A stretch of 64,000 nucleotides of DNA from Rhodanobacter sp. AS-Z3 (GCF_029224025.1 NZ_CP119392.1:581001-645000); one strand, 5' to 3'; positions 54,016 through 62,952 are shown, numbered from the stretch's first letter. Notes: generated by a model not told the origin, from the letters alone. Numbers and translations: made by a program.

Positions 54016-54921
54016 ATGCAACTCGGCATGATCGGCCTCGGCAAGATGGGCGCCAACATGGCGCAACGACTTATCCAGGGCGGCCACAAAGTGACCGGCT
54101 TCGATCCCAGTGCGGATGCGCGCAAGGGCCTGGAAGAAAAAGGTGGCGGCTCGGCCGACTCACTCAAGGCGCTGGTGCAGGCGCTGCCCGCACCACGCGT
54201 AGTCTGGCTGATGGTGCCCTCGGGCAAAATCACCGACGACACCGTCGATGGCTTGCTGGCGCTGCTGGAAAAAGGCGACACCATGATCGACGGCGGCAAT
54301 TCCAACTACAAGGATTCGCTGGGCCACGCGGCGAAGTGCGCCGACAAGGGGGTCAACTACGTCGACTGCGGCACCAGCGGCGGCGTGTGGGGCCTGGCCG
54401 AGGGCTACAGCATGATGGTCGGCGGCGACGAAAAAGTCGTCGATGGCTTGAAGCCGATCTTCGAGACGCTGGCGCCGGGCAAGGACAAGGGTTGGGGCCG
54501 CGTCGGTCCGGTCGGTTCGGGTCACTACACCAAGATGGTCCACAACGGCATCGAATACGGTTTGATGCAGGCCTACGCTGAAGGCTTCTCCATCCTCAAG
54601 CACAAGGAAGAGTTCGGCCTCGACCTGGCCCAGGTTGGCGAGATCTGGCGCTACGGCAGCGTGGTGCGCTCATGGTTGCTGGAACTGACCACCGACGCGC
54701 TGAGCAAGAACCCGCAGATGAAAGGCATCGCGCCTTACGTGGTCGATTCCGGCGAAGGTCGCTGGACCGTCGACGCCGCGATCGAGTTGAACGTGCCCGC
54801 GCCGGTCATCACCTTGTCGCTGATGGAGCGTTTCCGCTCGCGCGACGATGATTCGTTTACCGACAAATTGCTGGCTTCGATGCGCAATGAATTTGGTGGG
54901 CATGCGATCAAGAACGAATAG
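54016..54921 (+). CDS. gnd: 6-phosphogluconate dehydrogenase (decarboxylating), short YqeC-type
   Basis: 301 aa. NADP/NAD-binding MIGLGKMGANMAQRLIQGGHKVTGFD at the N-terminus, the substrate segment GGNSNYKDSLGHAAKC, GTSGGVWGLAEGYSMMVGG, and the catalytic lysine region HYTKMVHNGIEYGLMQAYAEG. At about 300 residues it belongs to the short, often NAD-preferring class rather than the 470-aa class. It oxidises 6-phosphogluconate to ribulose 5-phosphate. A separate unit, 96 bases after the oxidoreductase. Confidence 0.93.
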   Translation: MQLGMIGLGKMGANMAQRLIQGGHKVTGFDPSADARKGLEEKGGGSADSLKALVQALPAPRVVWLMVPSGKITDDTVDGLLALLEKGDTMIDGGNSNYKDSLGHAAKCADKGVNYVDCGTSGGVWGLAEGYSMMVGGDEKVVDGLKPIFETLAPGKDKGWGRVGPVGSGHYTKMVHNGIEYGLMQAYAEGFSILKHKEEFGLDLAQVGEIWRYGSVVRSWLLELTTDALSKNPQMKGIAPYVVDSGEGRWTVDAAIELNVPAPVITLSLMERFRSRDDDSFTDKLLASMRNEFGGHAIKNE

Positions 54922-54938
54922 GCTCCCGCCATGAACCT

Positions 54939-55003
54939 GTAAGAGCGCACCCTGTGCGCGATGCTCTTGCTCGATGATCCCGATTCAGGGCGAGCAAGAG
55001 CAT
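54939..55003. repeat. REP half-copy plus hairpin between gnd and hsdR
   Basis: TGTAAGAGCGCACCCTGTGC (54939 on) matches the REP arm at 59458 with one change. Next to it ATGCTCTTGCTCG (54961-54973) and CGAGCAAGAGCAT (54991-55003) form a perfect 13-bp stem, a likely bidirectional terminator for the convergent genes. Confidence 0.7.
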
Positions 55004-55033
55004 TCGTCCTCGTTCGGAGGGCGGGGCACCTTC

Positions 55034-57361
55034 TCATTGATAAAGATGCGCCTGAATCGCGATAAACGCCTCGCGTATCGCCGGTACCGGACCCAGCAAG
55101 CGCTTTGCATCGTTGGTGCCGCCGTAGCGGATGCGCAGAAAGTCGGCGATCTTGCGTGAGGCCAGTTCATCGACGCCGTGTTTCTCGTACGCTTCCAGTA
55201 CGTACTCGAGAAACGCGCGCATCTCGCGTTGGTAGCCATCCAGTCCCGTTGCACGTGCCGTACCCGCGCGTTCATGGCGGGACATCGGTGCCAAGGTAAA
55301 GCGCACATAGGCCAGCACGTCGAAGATGTCGCTGTCGGCCGCGTCGATCAAGCGGCGCATATCCTCCAGCCGGTCGGCGTCGTAGCCGAGATCCTTCAGC
55401 CGCTGCTGGAACGCTTCGCGGCGGTCGGGATCACTCCATACCGCGCGCAATTCGTCTTCCGACGCCACCAGGTTGCCCAGGTCGCCAAACAACTGCTGCA
55501 TGAATTCCTGCGCGGTAATCTGCCGGCCCTCATGCCAGTACGTGGTGGCGGCCAGATAACGGATCGAACGTTCCTTGCCGTCGGCCAGCTTCACCACAAT
55601 CTTCGGTACCGGCTCGCTGGGGTTTTCCACGCCGCCTGCTGCCGAAGGCGCATCTTCTGGAACTGGCTGGCGTGGTCCACGCGGCGTGCCGGGTTCGTCC
55701 GGCGGCAACGGTTCGCCATCCCATTCGGGATCGTTGAAGTGCTCGTAGCCCTTCACGAAATCGTAGATGGTGAAGAAATCCTTGCCGTCGAACGTGCGCG
55801 TGCCACGGCCGATGATCTGCTTGAACTCGATCATCGAGGTGATCGGGCGCAGCAACACGATGTTGCGCACATTGCGCGCGTCGACACCGGTGGAGAGTTT
55901 CCTCGACGTGGTCAGAATCGTCGGCAGCGTCTTCTCGTTGTCCTGAAATTCGCGCAGATGCTGCTCGCCGAGCTTGCCGTCGTCGGCCGTCACCCGTTCG
56001 CAGTAATGCGGGTCGGGGTTGTCCTTGATCTGGTTGATGGCATTGCGCACGCGCGCGGCGTGGTCTTGCGTGGCGCAGAACACCAGCGACTTCTGGCGCT
56101 GGTCGATCTGGTCCATGAACTCATGCACGCGGCTTTCCTCGCGTGCGTCGATAATGATCCTGGTATTGAAATCGGCCTCGGTGTATTCCCGGTCGGGGTC
56201 GATCTCGCCACCGACGACCTCGTCCTCGTCGGAGAACGTGTAGCTATCCATCGTGCTGACCATCTGGCGCACCTTGAACGGCGTGAGGAAGCCGTCGCCG
56301 ATGCCTTCCTTCAATGCATAGGTGTAAACCGGGTCGCCGAAATAACGATACGTGTCGACGTTCGCGTCGCGCTTGGGCGTGGCCGTCATGCCCAACTGCA
56401 CGGCCGGTGCAAAGTATTCCAGGATGCCGCGCCAGCTACTCTCATCCTTCGCACCACCGCGATGGCATTCGTCGATGACGATGAAGTCGAAGAAATCTTT
56501 GGCATAACCTTCGAAGGTGAATTGCGGTTCGCCGTCGACTTCCTTGCCGGTCATGAAGGTCTGGAAGATGGTGAAGAACACGCTGGCGTTCTTCGGAATT
56601 TTCCCTTGCTTGCGAATTTCCTCCGGGCTGATGCGACACAGCGCATCCGGTGCAAACGCGCTGAACGCGTTGTACGCCTGGTCGGCAAGAATGTTGCGGT
56701 CAGCCAGAAACAGAATGCGCGGGCGGCGCACCGGATCGCGGCTCAGGTTCCAGCTCGACTCAAACAGCTTCCACGCAATCTGGAACGCGATGGACGTCTT
56801 GCCGGTGCCGGTGGCCAAGGTCAGCAGAATGCGCTGCTCGCCTTTGGCAATCGCCTCCAGCACCGCCGTGATCGCGTTGTGCTGGTAGTAGCGCGGCTGC
56901 CATTTGCCACCGCCGGTTTCGAACGGCACCGCGCCAAAGCGGTCGCGCCAGTCGTTGCCTTCGGGGAAGCAGCGTGCCCACAGTTCCTTCGGTGTGGGAA
57001 ACGGCAAGCCGATATCGCCTTCCTTGCCGGTTTGCATGTCGATCGCGTACCAGCCGATGCCGTTGCTGGCGTAAGCGAAGCGTGCCTGCAAGCGCGTCGC
57101 GTAATCCTTGGCCTGGCCCACGCCCGCCGTGTGACCAAGGCCAGCGCGCTTGGCCTCGATCACCGCCAGCTTGCGGTCGCGGTAGCTCAACACGTAATCG
57201 GCCGATAGCGGATTGGCCCGGCCGCCGCCACCGGTGATGCGGCCGGGGCAGATCATTTCGCGATTGACCTTCGAGCCTTCGACCACGCCCCAGCCGGCAT
57301 CGCGCAGCACCGGGTCGATGCGGTTGGCGCGGGTGTCGGCTTCGGTTTCGTTCACGCTCAT
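55034..57361 (-). CDS. hsdR: HsdR, type I restriction endonuclease motor/nuclease subunit
   Basis: 775 aa. The N-terminal nuclease core has ADYVLSYRDRKLAVIEAKRAG (D...ExK). The SF2 motor has TLATGTGKTSIAFQ (Walker A), VIDECHRGG (DECH box), GMTATPKR and IIGRGTRTFDGKDFFTIYDFV. The C-terminal part (RQITAQEFMQQLFGDL..) resembles the EcoEI-type HsdR C-domain. It cuts DNA after translocation when the HsdM2S complex meets unmodified sites. The ATG at 57361 overlaps the parE-like stop (ATGA), so it is translated from the same message as a toxin-antitoxin pair. Confidence 0.93.
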   Translation of the reverse strand: MSVNETEADTRANRIDPVLRDAGWGVVEGSKVNREMICPGRITGGGGRANPLSADYVLSYRDRKLAVIEAKRAGLGHTAGVGQAKDYATRLQARFAYASNGIGWYAIDMQTGKEGDIGLPFPTPKELWARCFPEGNDWRDRFGAVPFETGGGKWQPRYYQHNAITAVLEAIAKGEQRILLTLATGTGKTSIAFQIAWKLFESSWNLSRDPVRRPRILFLADRNILADQAYNAFSAFAPDALCRISPEEIRKQGKIPKNASVFFTIFQTFMTGKEVDGEPQFTFEGYAKDFFDFIVIDECHRGGAKDESSWRGILEYFAPAVQLGMTATPKRDANVDTYRYFGDPVYTYALKEGIGDGFLTPFKVRQMVSTMDSYTFSDEDEVVGGEIDPDREYTEADFNTRIIIDAREESRVHEFMDQIDQRQKSLVFCATQDHAARVRNAINQIKDNPDPHYCERVTADDGKLGEQHLREFQDNEKTLPTILTTSRKLSTGVDARNVRNIVLLRPITSMIEFKQIIGRGTRTFDGKDFFTIYDFVKGYEHFNDPEWDGEPLPPDEPGTPRGPRQPVPEDAPSAAGGVENPSEPVPKIVVKLADGKERSIRYLAATTYWHEGRQITAQEFMQQLFGDLGNLVASEDELRAVWSDPDRREAFQQRLKDLGYDADRLEDMRRLIDAADSDIFDVLAYVRFTLAPMSRHERAGTARATGLDGYQREMRAFLEYVLEAYEKHGVDELASRKIADFLRIRYGGTNDAKRLLGPVPAIREAFIAIQAHLYQ

Positions 57362-57648
57362 GCGTAGCCCCCTTCCCGTTGCGCACGAATGGCCAGTATC
57401 AATGCCGTATCGATCAACGGCAGGTAGCGATAGAGCGCAAGGTAGCCGTGCGAGCCACGGCCAATCAGCAATTCGCGTTTGTCATCGCCTGCCGGACGGC
57501 CGATCAGCGGGTTGTCGGCAAGCACATCCAGCGCGCTGATGATCTCACCCGCACGGGCGTCGGCACTCTCGCTTTCGTGCTGATGCAAGTGCTCGACGAT
57601 ACGGTCGAGATCCTCGATGACGCCGGGTGCCAGCCTGACGCGCGTCAC
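57358..57648 (-). CDS. ParE/RelE-family toxin
   Basis: 96 aa with a GTG start (57646-57648) one base after the antitoxin stop. VRLAPGVIEDLDRIVEHLHQ, DNPLIGRPAGDDKRELLIG and GYLALYRYLPLIDTALILAIRAQREGGY follow the RelE/ParE fold pattern. ParE toxins poison gyrase; the RelE subgroup cuts mRNA; the exact target cannot be told. It overlaps hsdR by four bases. Confidence 0.87.
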   Translation of the reverse strand: MTRVRLAPGVIEDLDRIVEHLHQHESESADARAGEIISALDVLADNPLIGRPAGDDKRELLIGRGSHGYLALYRYLPLIDTALILAIRAQREGGYA

Positions 57649-57649
57649 C

Positions 57650-57934
57650 TCAGCGATCCAGCTTGCGGGCCAGCGGCCGCTTCGCCGACTTGCCTGCCAG
57701 CCGATCCATCAGATAAATGCGCGCTTCCTCCCACGGAATGCTCTTTCCGGATTCCAGGAATTGGGCGTAGCGCCGGTCCGCCAAAGCGTGGAAGGCCGCA
57801 TGCTCTGCGGCAAGATCGGCCTTTTCCGCAATCGCCTCAAGGATGAAGTTGTGCGAGGTCGTGCCCGCCTGCTTCGCCGCTTCGGCGACGCGAGCCTTGA
57901 GTTCGTCGGGCAGTCGGATGGTGGTGGTACTCAT
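57650..57934 (-). CDS. Ribbon-helix-helix antitoxin (CopG/ParD-like)
   Basis: 94 aa, starting MSTTTIRLPDELKARVAEAA, a canonical ribbon-helix-helix start (TTIRLPDELK, then GTTSHNFILEAIAEK). The C-terminal tail should wrap the neighbouring toxin. It probably autoregulates from the imperfect palindrome upstream, and its message continues through toxin and hsdR. Confidence 0.87.
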   Translation of the reverse strand: MSTTTIRLPDELKARVAEAAKQAGTTSHNFILEAIAEKADLAAEHAAFHALADRRYAQFLESGKSIPWEEARIYLMDRLAGKSAKRPLARKLDR

Positions 57935-57966
57935 GAATCGCTCCGGGCGGCGTTACCCTGCAAGAA

Positions 57967-57986
57967 TGTAGCACTTTTGTGTTACA
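57967..57986. promoter_or_regulatory. Operator-like palindrome between divergent antitoxin genes
   Basis: TGTAGCACTTTTGTGTTACA: arms TGTA-CAC and GTG-TACA with one interruption. Lies 33 bases before the ribbon-helix-helix start, a probable self-regulation site. Confidence 0.5.
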
Positions 57987-58066
57987 AGAGCGCAAGCGCA
58001 GACTCCGGCTTGTTGGCGCTGACTGCGCGAAACAAGATCAAAGGGCTCGTGAGTCTCGGAGGCAGC

Positions 58067-58303
58067 ATGACGACAGACAAACTGAATCGGCTACGCATCC
58101 AGATCTCGACGCTTTCCAAGTCGGAGCGAGCCGCGCTTGCCCACGACATCATTGCCGGACTCGACGGGGTTGACGACGATGCCGTTGAACAGGCGTGGGA
58201 TGACGAGATTTTGCGACGAATGGCGCAAGTCGAAAGCGGCCAGGCCGAGCTGCTGACACGCGACGAATTTCGCCAGCAAATGCGCAGTCGAAGGGGGAGC
58301 TGA
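58067..58303 (+). CDS. Addiction-module antitoxin of the PF09720 (TIGR02574) type, toxin partner degraded
   Basis: 78 aa from the ATG at 58067 after GGAGG (MTTDKLNRLRIQISTLSKSE). RAALAHDIIAGLDGVDDDAVEQAWDDEILRRMAQVESGQAEL is the hallmark of this family: a short helix, 'L.AHDII..LD', then 'AW..EI..R..E...G'. Such antitoxins normally precede a ParE-like toxin; here only a remnant follows. Oriented opposite to the hsd operon. Confidence 0.83.
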   Translation: MTTDKLNRLRIQISTLSKSERAALAHDIIAGLDGVDDDAVEQAWDDEILRRMAQVESGQAELLTRDEFRQQMRSRRGS

Positions 58304-58306
58304 TGG

Positions 58307-58393
58307 GTGCGCACGGTACGGATACTGGGAGACGCCACCGAGGAGCTAAGGCTCCACTCGGCTGAACCTCACGACTCGCGTGGCTGCCAATAG
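58307..58393 (+). pseudogene. Remnant of a ParE-like toxin after the PF09720 antitoxin
   Basis: The frame from the GTG at 58307 reads VRTVRILGDATEELRLHSAE, which looks like the ParE start (VRIL..A..EL). It then runs into unrelated sequence and TAG at 58391-58393, overlapping the end of the convergent toxin gene. Assigned by motif memory over about 15 residues. Confidence 0.45.
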
Positions 58394-58668
58394 TCTGGCC
58401 GGCGGTGCAGGTGCGCTACCGCTACTACCAGAACAAGCGCCTCGGATTTCCGCAGTTGGTAGATGACACCGTACGGAAACCTTGGTACCAGACAGCGGCG
58501 CGAATATGAGCCGATCAGTGGATAGCCGTCGGGGAAGAGTGCGACGCGCGACAAGGTGCGTTCGACTGCTGCCGCGAACTCGTGCCCCAGCCCTCGTCGC
58601 TGCGCCTCGTAAAACGCCACCGCGTCATCGAGTTCGGCCGATGCGGGGGCGAGGAAGCGGAACTTCAC
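58369..58668 (-). CDS. RelE/ParE-family toxin
   Basis: 99 aa, GTG start at 58666-58668 overlapping the antitoxin stop (GTGA). KFRFLAPASAELDDAVAFYEAQRRGLGHEFAAAVERTLSRVALFPDGYP, then RRCLVPRFPYGVIYQLRKSEALVLVVAVAHLHRRPDYW, the standard plasmid-stabilisation ParE pattern with a terminal H-R-P-x-YW. The second complete TA module inside the hsd region. Confidence 0.88.
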   Translation of the reverse strand: MKFRFLAPASAELDDAVAFYEAQRRGLGHEFAAAVERTLSRVALFPDGYPLIGSYSRRCLVPRFPYGVIYQLRKSEALVLVVAVAHLHRRPDYWQPRES

Positions 58669-58886
58669 CCGGCTTTGTACTTCGCGAAAACGTCTTCCGC
58701 TGGAACTGATTCGATTTCCCCGCGATCATGCGCCTCGATACGCGCATTCGCCTCGCTCGCCCACGCGGCATCGATGTCGGCATCGGGAACGTCCAGGCTC
58801 AACAGCAGCCGTTCCGCGATGGCGGCCCGCTCGGAGGCCTTGAGTTTGAGTGCCTGGTCGATGACGGCGGTGGCTGAAATGGTCAT
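58665..58886 (-). CDS. PF09720-type antitoxin
   Basis: 73 aa from the ATG at 58884-58886 (MTISATAVIDQALKLKASER); a longer start at 58940 lacks homology-like sequence. AAIAERLLLSLDVPDADIDAAWASEANARIEAHDRGEIESV matches the same antitoxin family as 58067-58303, so the locus contains two related antitoxins in opposite orientation. Cognate to the overlapping toxin. Confidence 0.85.
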   Translation of the reverse strand: MTISATAVIDQALKLKASERAAIAERLLLSLDVPDADIDAAWASEANARIEAHDRGEIESVPAEDVFAKYKAG

Positions 58887-59000
58887 GGTGTCACCCAAAC
58901 GTTTGCTTTTTGCGAGGATACCACCGCGATTGACGGGCAAGTCTCCGGTCAGGTCTGTTGGCGGGAGAAGGTATTTTGCAGCGTGGGTCGGTGCCGTCGA

Positions 59001-59432
59001 TCAATCGGTCAGCGTGATGCCGTTGTCCGCACACCACGCGCGCAGCGCCTGTTTGGTCTGCTCATCTTCCCACTGGTACCAGCCATCGAGGCTTTGGTGA
59101 TGCTCCAGCAAATCCTTGAAGCGGGCATAGGCGCCGCGGTGCGAGAAGATTTCGCACGCCTGCTCGTCGCCGGCCGGCAGCTGCGTGCGGGCGAACTCCA
59201 GCGCCAGCGGCTTGCCCAGCTCGAGGTCACGCTTGTCCGGAACCGGCACGTAGCGCTCCGCGTCGTCGATATCCTCCGGCAATGGGCCGAACTCGTCGAA
59301 CTCGTCGCTGTGGCAGAGCTTTTCGCCCGTCTCGCGGCACACCCAGACTGCATTGCCGTACATGTCCCGGCCGCCCAGTAACAGCAGGACGTCTTCGAGA
59401 GCATCCAGTGTGACGGGCGTTTGCTTGCCCAT
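59001..59432 (-). CDS. UPF0158-family protein
   Basis: 143 aa starting MGKQTPVTLDALEDVLLLLG. DDAERYVPVPDKRDLELGKPLALEFARTQLP and AYARFKDLLEHHQSLDGWYQWEDEQTKQALRAWCADNGI resemble the UPF0158 family (RYI.IP.., F...L......W..F). Function unknown. Lies between hsdS and the toxin-antitoxin genes on the same strand, so it is a passenger of the restriction operon. Confidence 0.7.
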   Translation of the reverse strand: MGKQTPVTLDALEDVLLLLGGRDMYGNAVWVCRETGEKLCHSDEFDEFGPLPEDIDDAERYVPVPDKRDLELGKPLALEFARTQLPAGDEQACEIFSHRGAYARFKDLLEHHQSLDGWYQWEDEQTKQALRAWCADNGITLTD

Positions 59433-59457
59433 GGGAACCTCGAATCATCCGACTATT

Positions 59458-59531
59458 TGTAGGAGCGCACCCTGTGCGCGAATCACCCGATACCACGCAA
59501 CGTGTGTTCGCGCACAGGGTGCGCTCCTACA
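59458..59531. repeat. REP palindrome with 25-bp perfect arms
   Basis: The arm 59458-59482 begins TGTAGGAGCGCACCCTGTGC; 59507-59531 is its exact reverse complement, with a 24-base loop. A shorter copy is at 54939. Typical genus-level REP in an intergenic gap (between hsdS and UPF0158), likely also a strong hairpin in the operon message. Confidence 0.88.
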
Positions 59532-59562
59532 GAAGACCCGGGCGCGACAGGTCGAGACCGCC

Positions 59563-60711
59563 TCATGTCAGTTCGCCGGAGAACGCTTTTTGCAGGAGGG
59601 ATTGGCGGAGGTCGGCGAGGTCGGTGAGCTTTGCTTGGTACTTGGCCATCAAGCTGTTGGTCATCTCCAAGCACCGGTCAATGTTTTTGATCGCCCGGGC
59701 ATTGGTTGTCGTGTCAGATACCGGCATCGGATATGACGCCAACGCTTTGCCGGTGAAATGAGAAATTCCTGTGCCACTGAAGTGACCACTCAATTTGCCG
59801 AGCTTGTCGTCGACGAACAACCAATACATTAAAACCTTTGGCAAACTTTCATCGTCAAAGCGAACGCGGTGTAGTGCCTTTTGGAAGTATGTTGAGTCAT
59901 CCGATTGGTAGATGGATGCTCGTCCGGGATAGCCGCCTTCACAGATGAGAAGGTCCCCTTTGCGGACCTCGTATCTATCAAGCTCACGATCCTCGATACG
60001 CATCTCCAGTACATCGGAGGTGTCAATTTCGAACCACCTAATGTTGATGTTGCGGAGATAGGGGCGGAATGTGCCCTTGTTCTTCTGCTTGTCGAGCATT
60101 TTTCCGAGGCAGTGCTCCGCGATTTCACCAACCTGCACAAGCTTTCCGCTCTGCGCGATCGTCGTTAGATTGTCATAAGCAACTTTGACGAACAGTGCCT
60201 CTGCATCCGCCAGATTGGCCTCGGCATGGGCGCGGGCGCGGTCGAGGGCGGCGAAGGCCTGATCGAGCACCGCAACGATCCGCTTCTGCTCTTCCAGTGG
60301 AGGAAGAGGAATCTCCATTCCGCTGATGTGTCGATAGTGCCGTGCGTAACCTAACGATGGAGTGGGATTAGCTTCGAGAAAGTATCGGAGAAATGCCGGG
60401 TCCAAGAAGTCCTTTGGCTTGAGAATTTTGACACCGTCAGCGCCGACGACAAAATCGAAGTCGACCAGCTTCAAGACCTGAGTGTGATCCCCAAATACGA
60501 CGACAGGACTATCGATGCGGATCGCGTCTGCCTCATTGTCCCAATAGCCGTTTATGAAGTCCGATTCTTGCGAAATGATGGGAAGCTTCCCGTCAGTTAG
60601 AAACAAGCTTCTCGGAATTTTGGCAGGAACCTTTACGCTATCGAGACAAGCCGACAAGGGTTTCGTTGGGAACGTTTTCGCGATGCCCTCGGGCGCTGGG
60701 CGACTGCTCAC
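59563..60711 (-). CDS. hsdS: HsdS, type I restriction specificity subunit
   Basis: 382 aa from the GTG at 60709-60711, which overlaps the hsdM stop (GTGA); longer frames run through hsdM. Two target-recognition domains: about 1-130, ending GYARHYRHISGMEIPLPPLEEQKRIVAVLDQAF, and about 175-330, followed by conserved helices LDRCLEMTNSLMAKYQAKLTDLADLRQSLLQKAFSGEL-like. The two halves recognise the two parts of a bipartite site. Nothing indicates truncation. Confidence 0.9.
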   Translation of the reverse strand: MSSRPAPEGIAKTFPTKPLSACLDSVKVPAKIPRSLFLTDGKLPIISQESDFINGYWDNEADAIRIDSPVVVFGDHTQVLKLVDFDFVVGADGVKILKPKDFLDPAFLRYFLEANPTPSLGYARHYRHISGMEIPLPPLEEQKRIVAVLDQAFAALDRARAHAEANLADAEALFVKVAYDNLTTIAQSGKLVQVGEIAEHCLGKMLDKQKNKGTFRPYLRNINIRWFEIDTSDVLEMRIEDRELDRYEVRKGDLLICEGGYPGRASIYQSDDSTYFQKALHRVRFDDESLPKVLMYWLFVDDKLGKLSGHFSGTGISHFTGKALASYPMPVSDTTTNARAIKNIDRCLEMTNSLMAKYQAKLTDLADLRQSLLQKAFSGELT

Positions 60712-62159
60712 AACAACCCCCGAATCTCTTCCAGAATCTCCGCCGTCTCCACATCCCGCGCCAACATATCGGCAATGATCTGCTCTGGACTGCGCAGCGC
60801 CTCGGCCTCCGGCGCATTCGGATTCTTCACCGACAGATCCCACGTCGCCGTGTCCAGCTCCTTCACCGCCACCGACCAGCTCTTGGCGCTATCGGCCTTG
60901 TCCGCCTGCAAGGCCACGAACTCCGCCAGATCCTCATCGTTCAGCGGATTGGTCTTGCCCATGCTGCGGCCCGGATCGAGCTGGTAGTACCAGACGGTGC
61001 GCGTCTTCGAGCCTTTCTCGAAAAACAGCACCACGGTCTTCACGCCGGCGCCTTGAAACGTACCGCTGGGGCAGTCGAGCACGGTATGCAGGTTGCAGTT
61101 CTCCAGCAGCTCCTTGCGCAGGGCCACGCTGGCGTTGTCGGTGTTGCTGAGGAAGGTGTTCTTGATCACCACCGCGCCGCGACCGCCGGCTTTCAGTTTG
61201 CGGATGAAGTGTTGCAGGAACAGGTAGGCGGTTTCGCCGGATTTGATCGGGAAGTTTTGCTGCACTTCCTTGCGCTCACCGCCGCCGAACGGTGGATTGG
61301 CCAGCACGATGTCGTGCCGATCCTTCTGCTGGATGTCCATCACGTTGTCGGCCAGCGTGTTGGCGTGGCGGATGTTGGGCGCGTCGATGCCGTGCAGGAT
61401 CATGTTCATCACGCCCAGCACGTAGGCCAGCGATTTCTTCTCCTGCCCGTAGAAGGTGCGCCGCTGCAGCGTGTCCCAGTCGGCGGCGGACAGATCGTTG
61501 CGACGCATCACATCCCACGCTTCGCACAAAAAGCCGGCTGAACCACAAGCGCCGTCATAAATGGTTTCGCCGATCTGCGGCTGCACCACTTTGATCATTG
61601 CGCGGATCAGCGGGCGCGGCGTGTAGTACTCGCCGCCGTTGCGGCCGGCGTTGCCCATGCGCTTGATGCGGGTTTCGTACAGGTCGGACAGCTCGTGCTT
61701 GGCTTCCTGACTGCCGAAGTTGAGCTGGTCGATGATCTCCAGCGCGTCGCGCAGCGAATAGCCGGAGCGGAAGCGGTTGGCGATCTCGGCGAAGATCTCG
61801 CCGATCTTGTATTCCAGCGTGTCGGGATCGTCGGTGGTTTCGCGGAAGGTCTGCAGGTACGGGAACAGCTGGCTGTTGACGAAATCGATCAGGTCTTTGC
61901 CGGTCAGCGCGGCATTGAGGTCGGGCGTGCCGTCTGCCGCTTTCGGCGCGGCCCAGGACTGCCAGCGATACGGCTCGTCGAGGAGCGGTGTGTATTCGCG
62001 ACCTTCCAACCCGGCCTGATCCTCCCACTCCTTCTCCATGTCGTCGAGGTATTTGAGAAACAGCAGCCACGAGGTCTGCTCGGCGTAGTCCAGCTCCGAA
62101 GCCAGGCCCTCGTCGTTCCGCATGACGCGGTCCATGTTGTTGAAGGCGTTTTCAAACAT
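60708..62159 (-). CDS. hsdM: HsdM, type I DNA adenine methyltransferase
   Basis: 483 aa from the ATG at 62157-62159 (MFENAFNNMDRVMRNDEGLA), with AAGGA upstream; the open frame upstream to 62417 is not HsdM-like. N-terminal helical HsdM_N domain, then GEYYTPRPLIRAMIKVVQPQ, the SAM site YDGACGSAGFL, and catalytic NPPF in DIVLANPPFGGGE for N6-adenine methylation. First gene of the hsdM-hsdS-..-hsdR strand; its promoter lies in 62160-62380. Confidence 0.95.
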   Translation of the reverse strand: MFENAFNNMDRVMRNDEGLASELDYAEQTSWLLFLKYLDDMEKEWEDQAGLEGREYTPLLDEPYRWQSWAAPKAADGTPDLNAALTGKDLIDFVNSQLFPYLQTFRETTDDPDTLEYKIGEIFAEIANRFRSGYSLRDALEIIDQLNFGSQEAKHELSDLYETRIKRMGNAGRNGGEYYTPRPLIRAMIKVVQPQIGETIYDGACGSAGFLCEAWDVMRRNDLSAADWDTLQRRTFYGQEKKSLAYVLGVMNMILHGIDAPNIRHANTLADNVMDIQQKDRHDIVLANPPFGGGERKEVQQNFPIKSGETAYLFLQHFIRKLKAGGRGAVVIKNTFLSNTDNASVALRKELLENCNLHTVLDCPSGTFQGAGVKTVVLFFEKGSKTRTVWYYQLDPGRSMGKTNPLNDEDLAEFVALQADKADSAKSWSVAVKELDTATWDLSVKNPNAPEAEALRSPEQIIADMLARDVETAEILEEIRGLL

Positions 62160-62379
62160 GCTGCGAAAGGTTCCTTGAAGTTCGGCGCGCGTACCTACCG
62201 AGCCATGCTGATGAAGGCGGCGTCCAGGTAGCGTTCTAGTTTCCTTGGTATGCAAGGACAACACCACATTCGGCGGTGCCCCCCCCGGAATGCGGTCAGA
62301 TTTCCACTTCTGCACTATGCGCTGATCGCGCCCGGTGAAAGCCAGATGGCATACTCGCCGGCTCCGTACCGCGACCTGC

Positions 62380-62790
62380 ATGCCCATGACAACCATCCAT
62401 TCCCTACCCGACGCCACCGAACGCGACCTCGCCTTGCTGCAAGGTGCGTGGGAGCAGGTTCGGCTGGAGGCCGACGGGGTGGTTGATCCGCCCGATGATC
62501 ACGGTGCGCCCGGCGCGCTGACCACGATTGCCGGAACGCATTTCAGCGTGCGCACGCTGGAGGGCGCCTTGCTGCTGGAAGGCTCGTTCATCCTCGACGC
62601 CACAACCCGTCCGCGTTCGATCACCTGGGTCGACTCCATGGGGGAGGATCAGGGCGTGCCGTTGCCGGCGAGCTATACGCTGGACGAGGACCGCTTTGAA
62701 TTCATCGCAGGCAATGCCGGTGCCGCGCGTCCCGTCGACTTCCGTACCGTGCCGGGTCAGACCATGCGAACTTTTGTGCGCCATCGCTGA
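62380..62790 (+). CDS. TIGR03067-like small protein
   Basis: 136 aa from the ATG at 62380 (MPMTTIHSLPDATERDLALL); an ATG two codons later is equally possible. LALLQGAWEQVRLEADGVVDPPDD and TTIAGTHFSVRTLEGALLLEGSFILDATTRPRSITWVDS fit the beta-barrel TIGR03067/lipocalin-like pattern (L.G.W......G; D...P..I). No signal peptide. Role unknown; divergent from hsdM. Confidence 0.62.
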   Translation: MPMTTIHSLPDATERDLALLQGAWEQVRLEADGVVDPPDDHGAPGALTTIAGTHFSVRTLEGALLLEGSFILDATTRPRSITWVDSMGEDQGVPLPASYTLDEDRFEFIAGNAGAARPVDFRTVPGQTMRTFVRHR

Positions 62791-62952
62791 TGCAGAAACG
62801 CGTGTTGCCGGGTTGATTCGGCTCGCATGGGTTGTGACGCATGGCGACAAGACACCAGGAAACTCCCTGCTAGACTCGCCCCACCACGCGGCTGATTGCA
62901 TGCCGTGGCGGGGTGTTGCGCTTTTCAATCGTCTTGTCGGGGATGGGACTTC

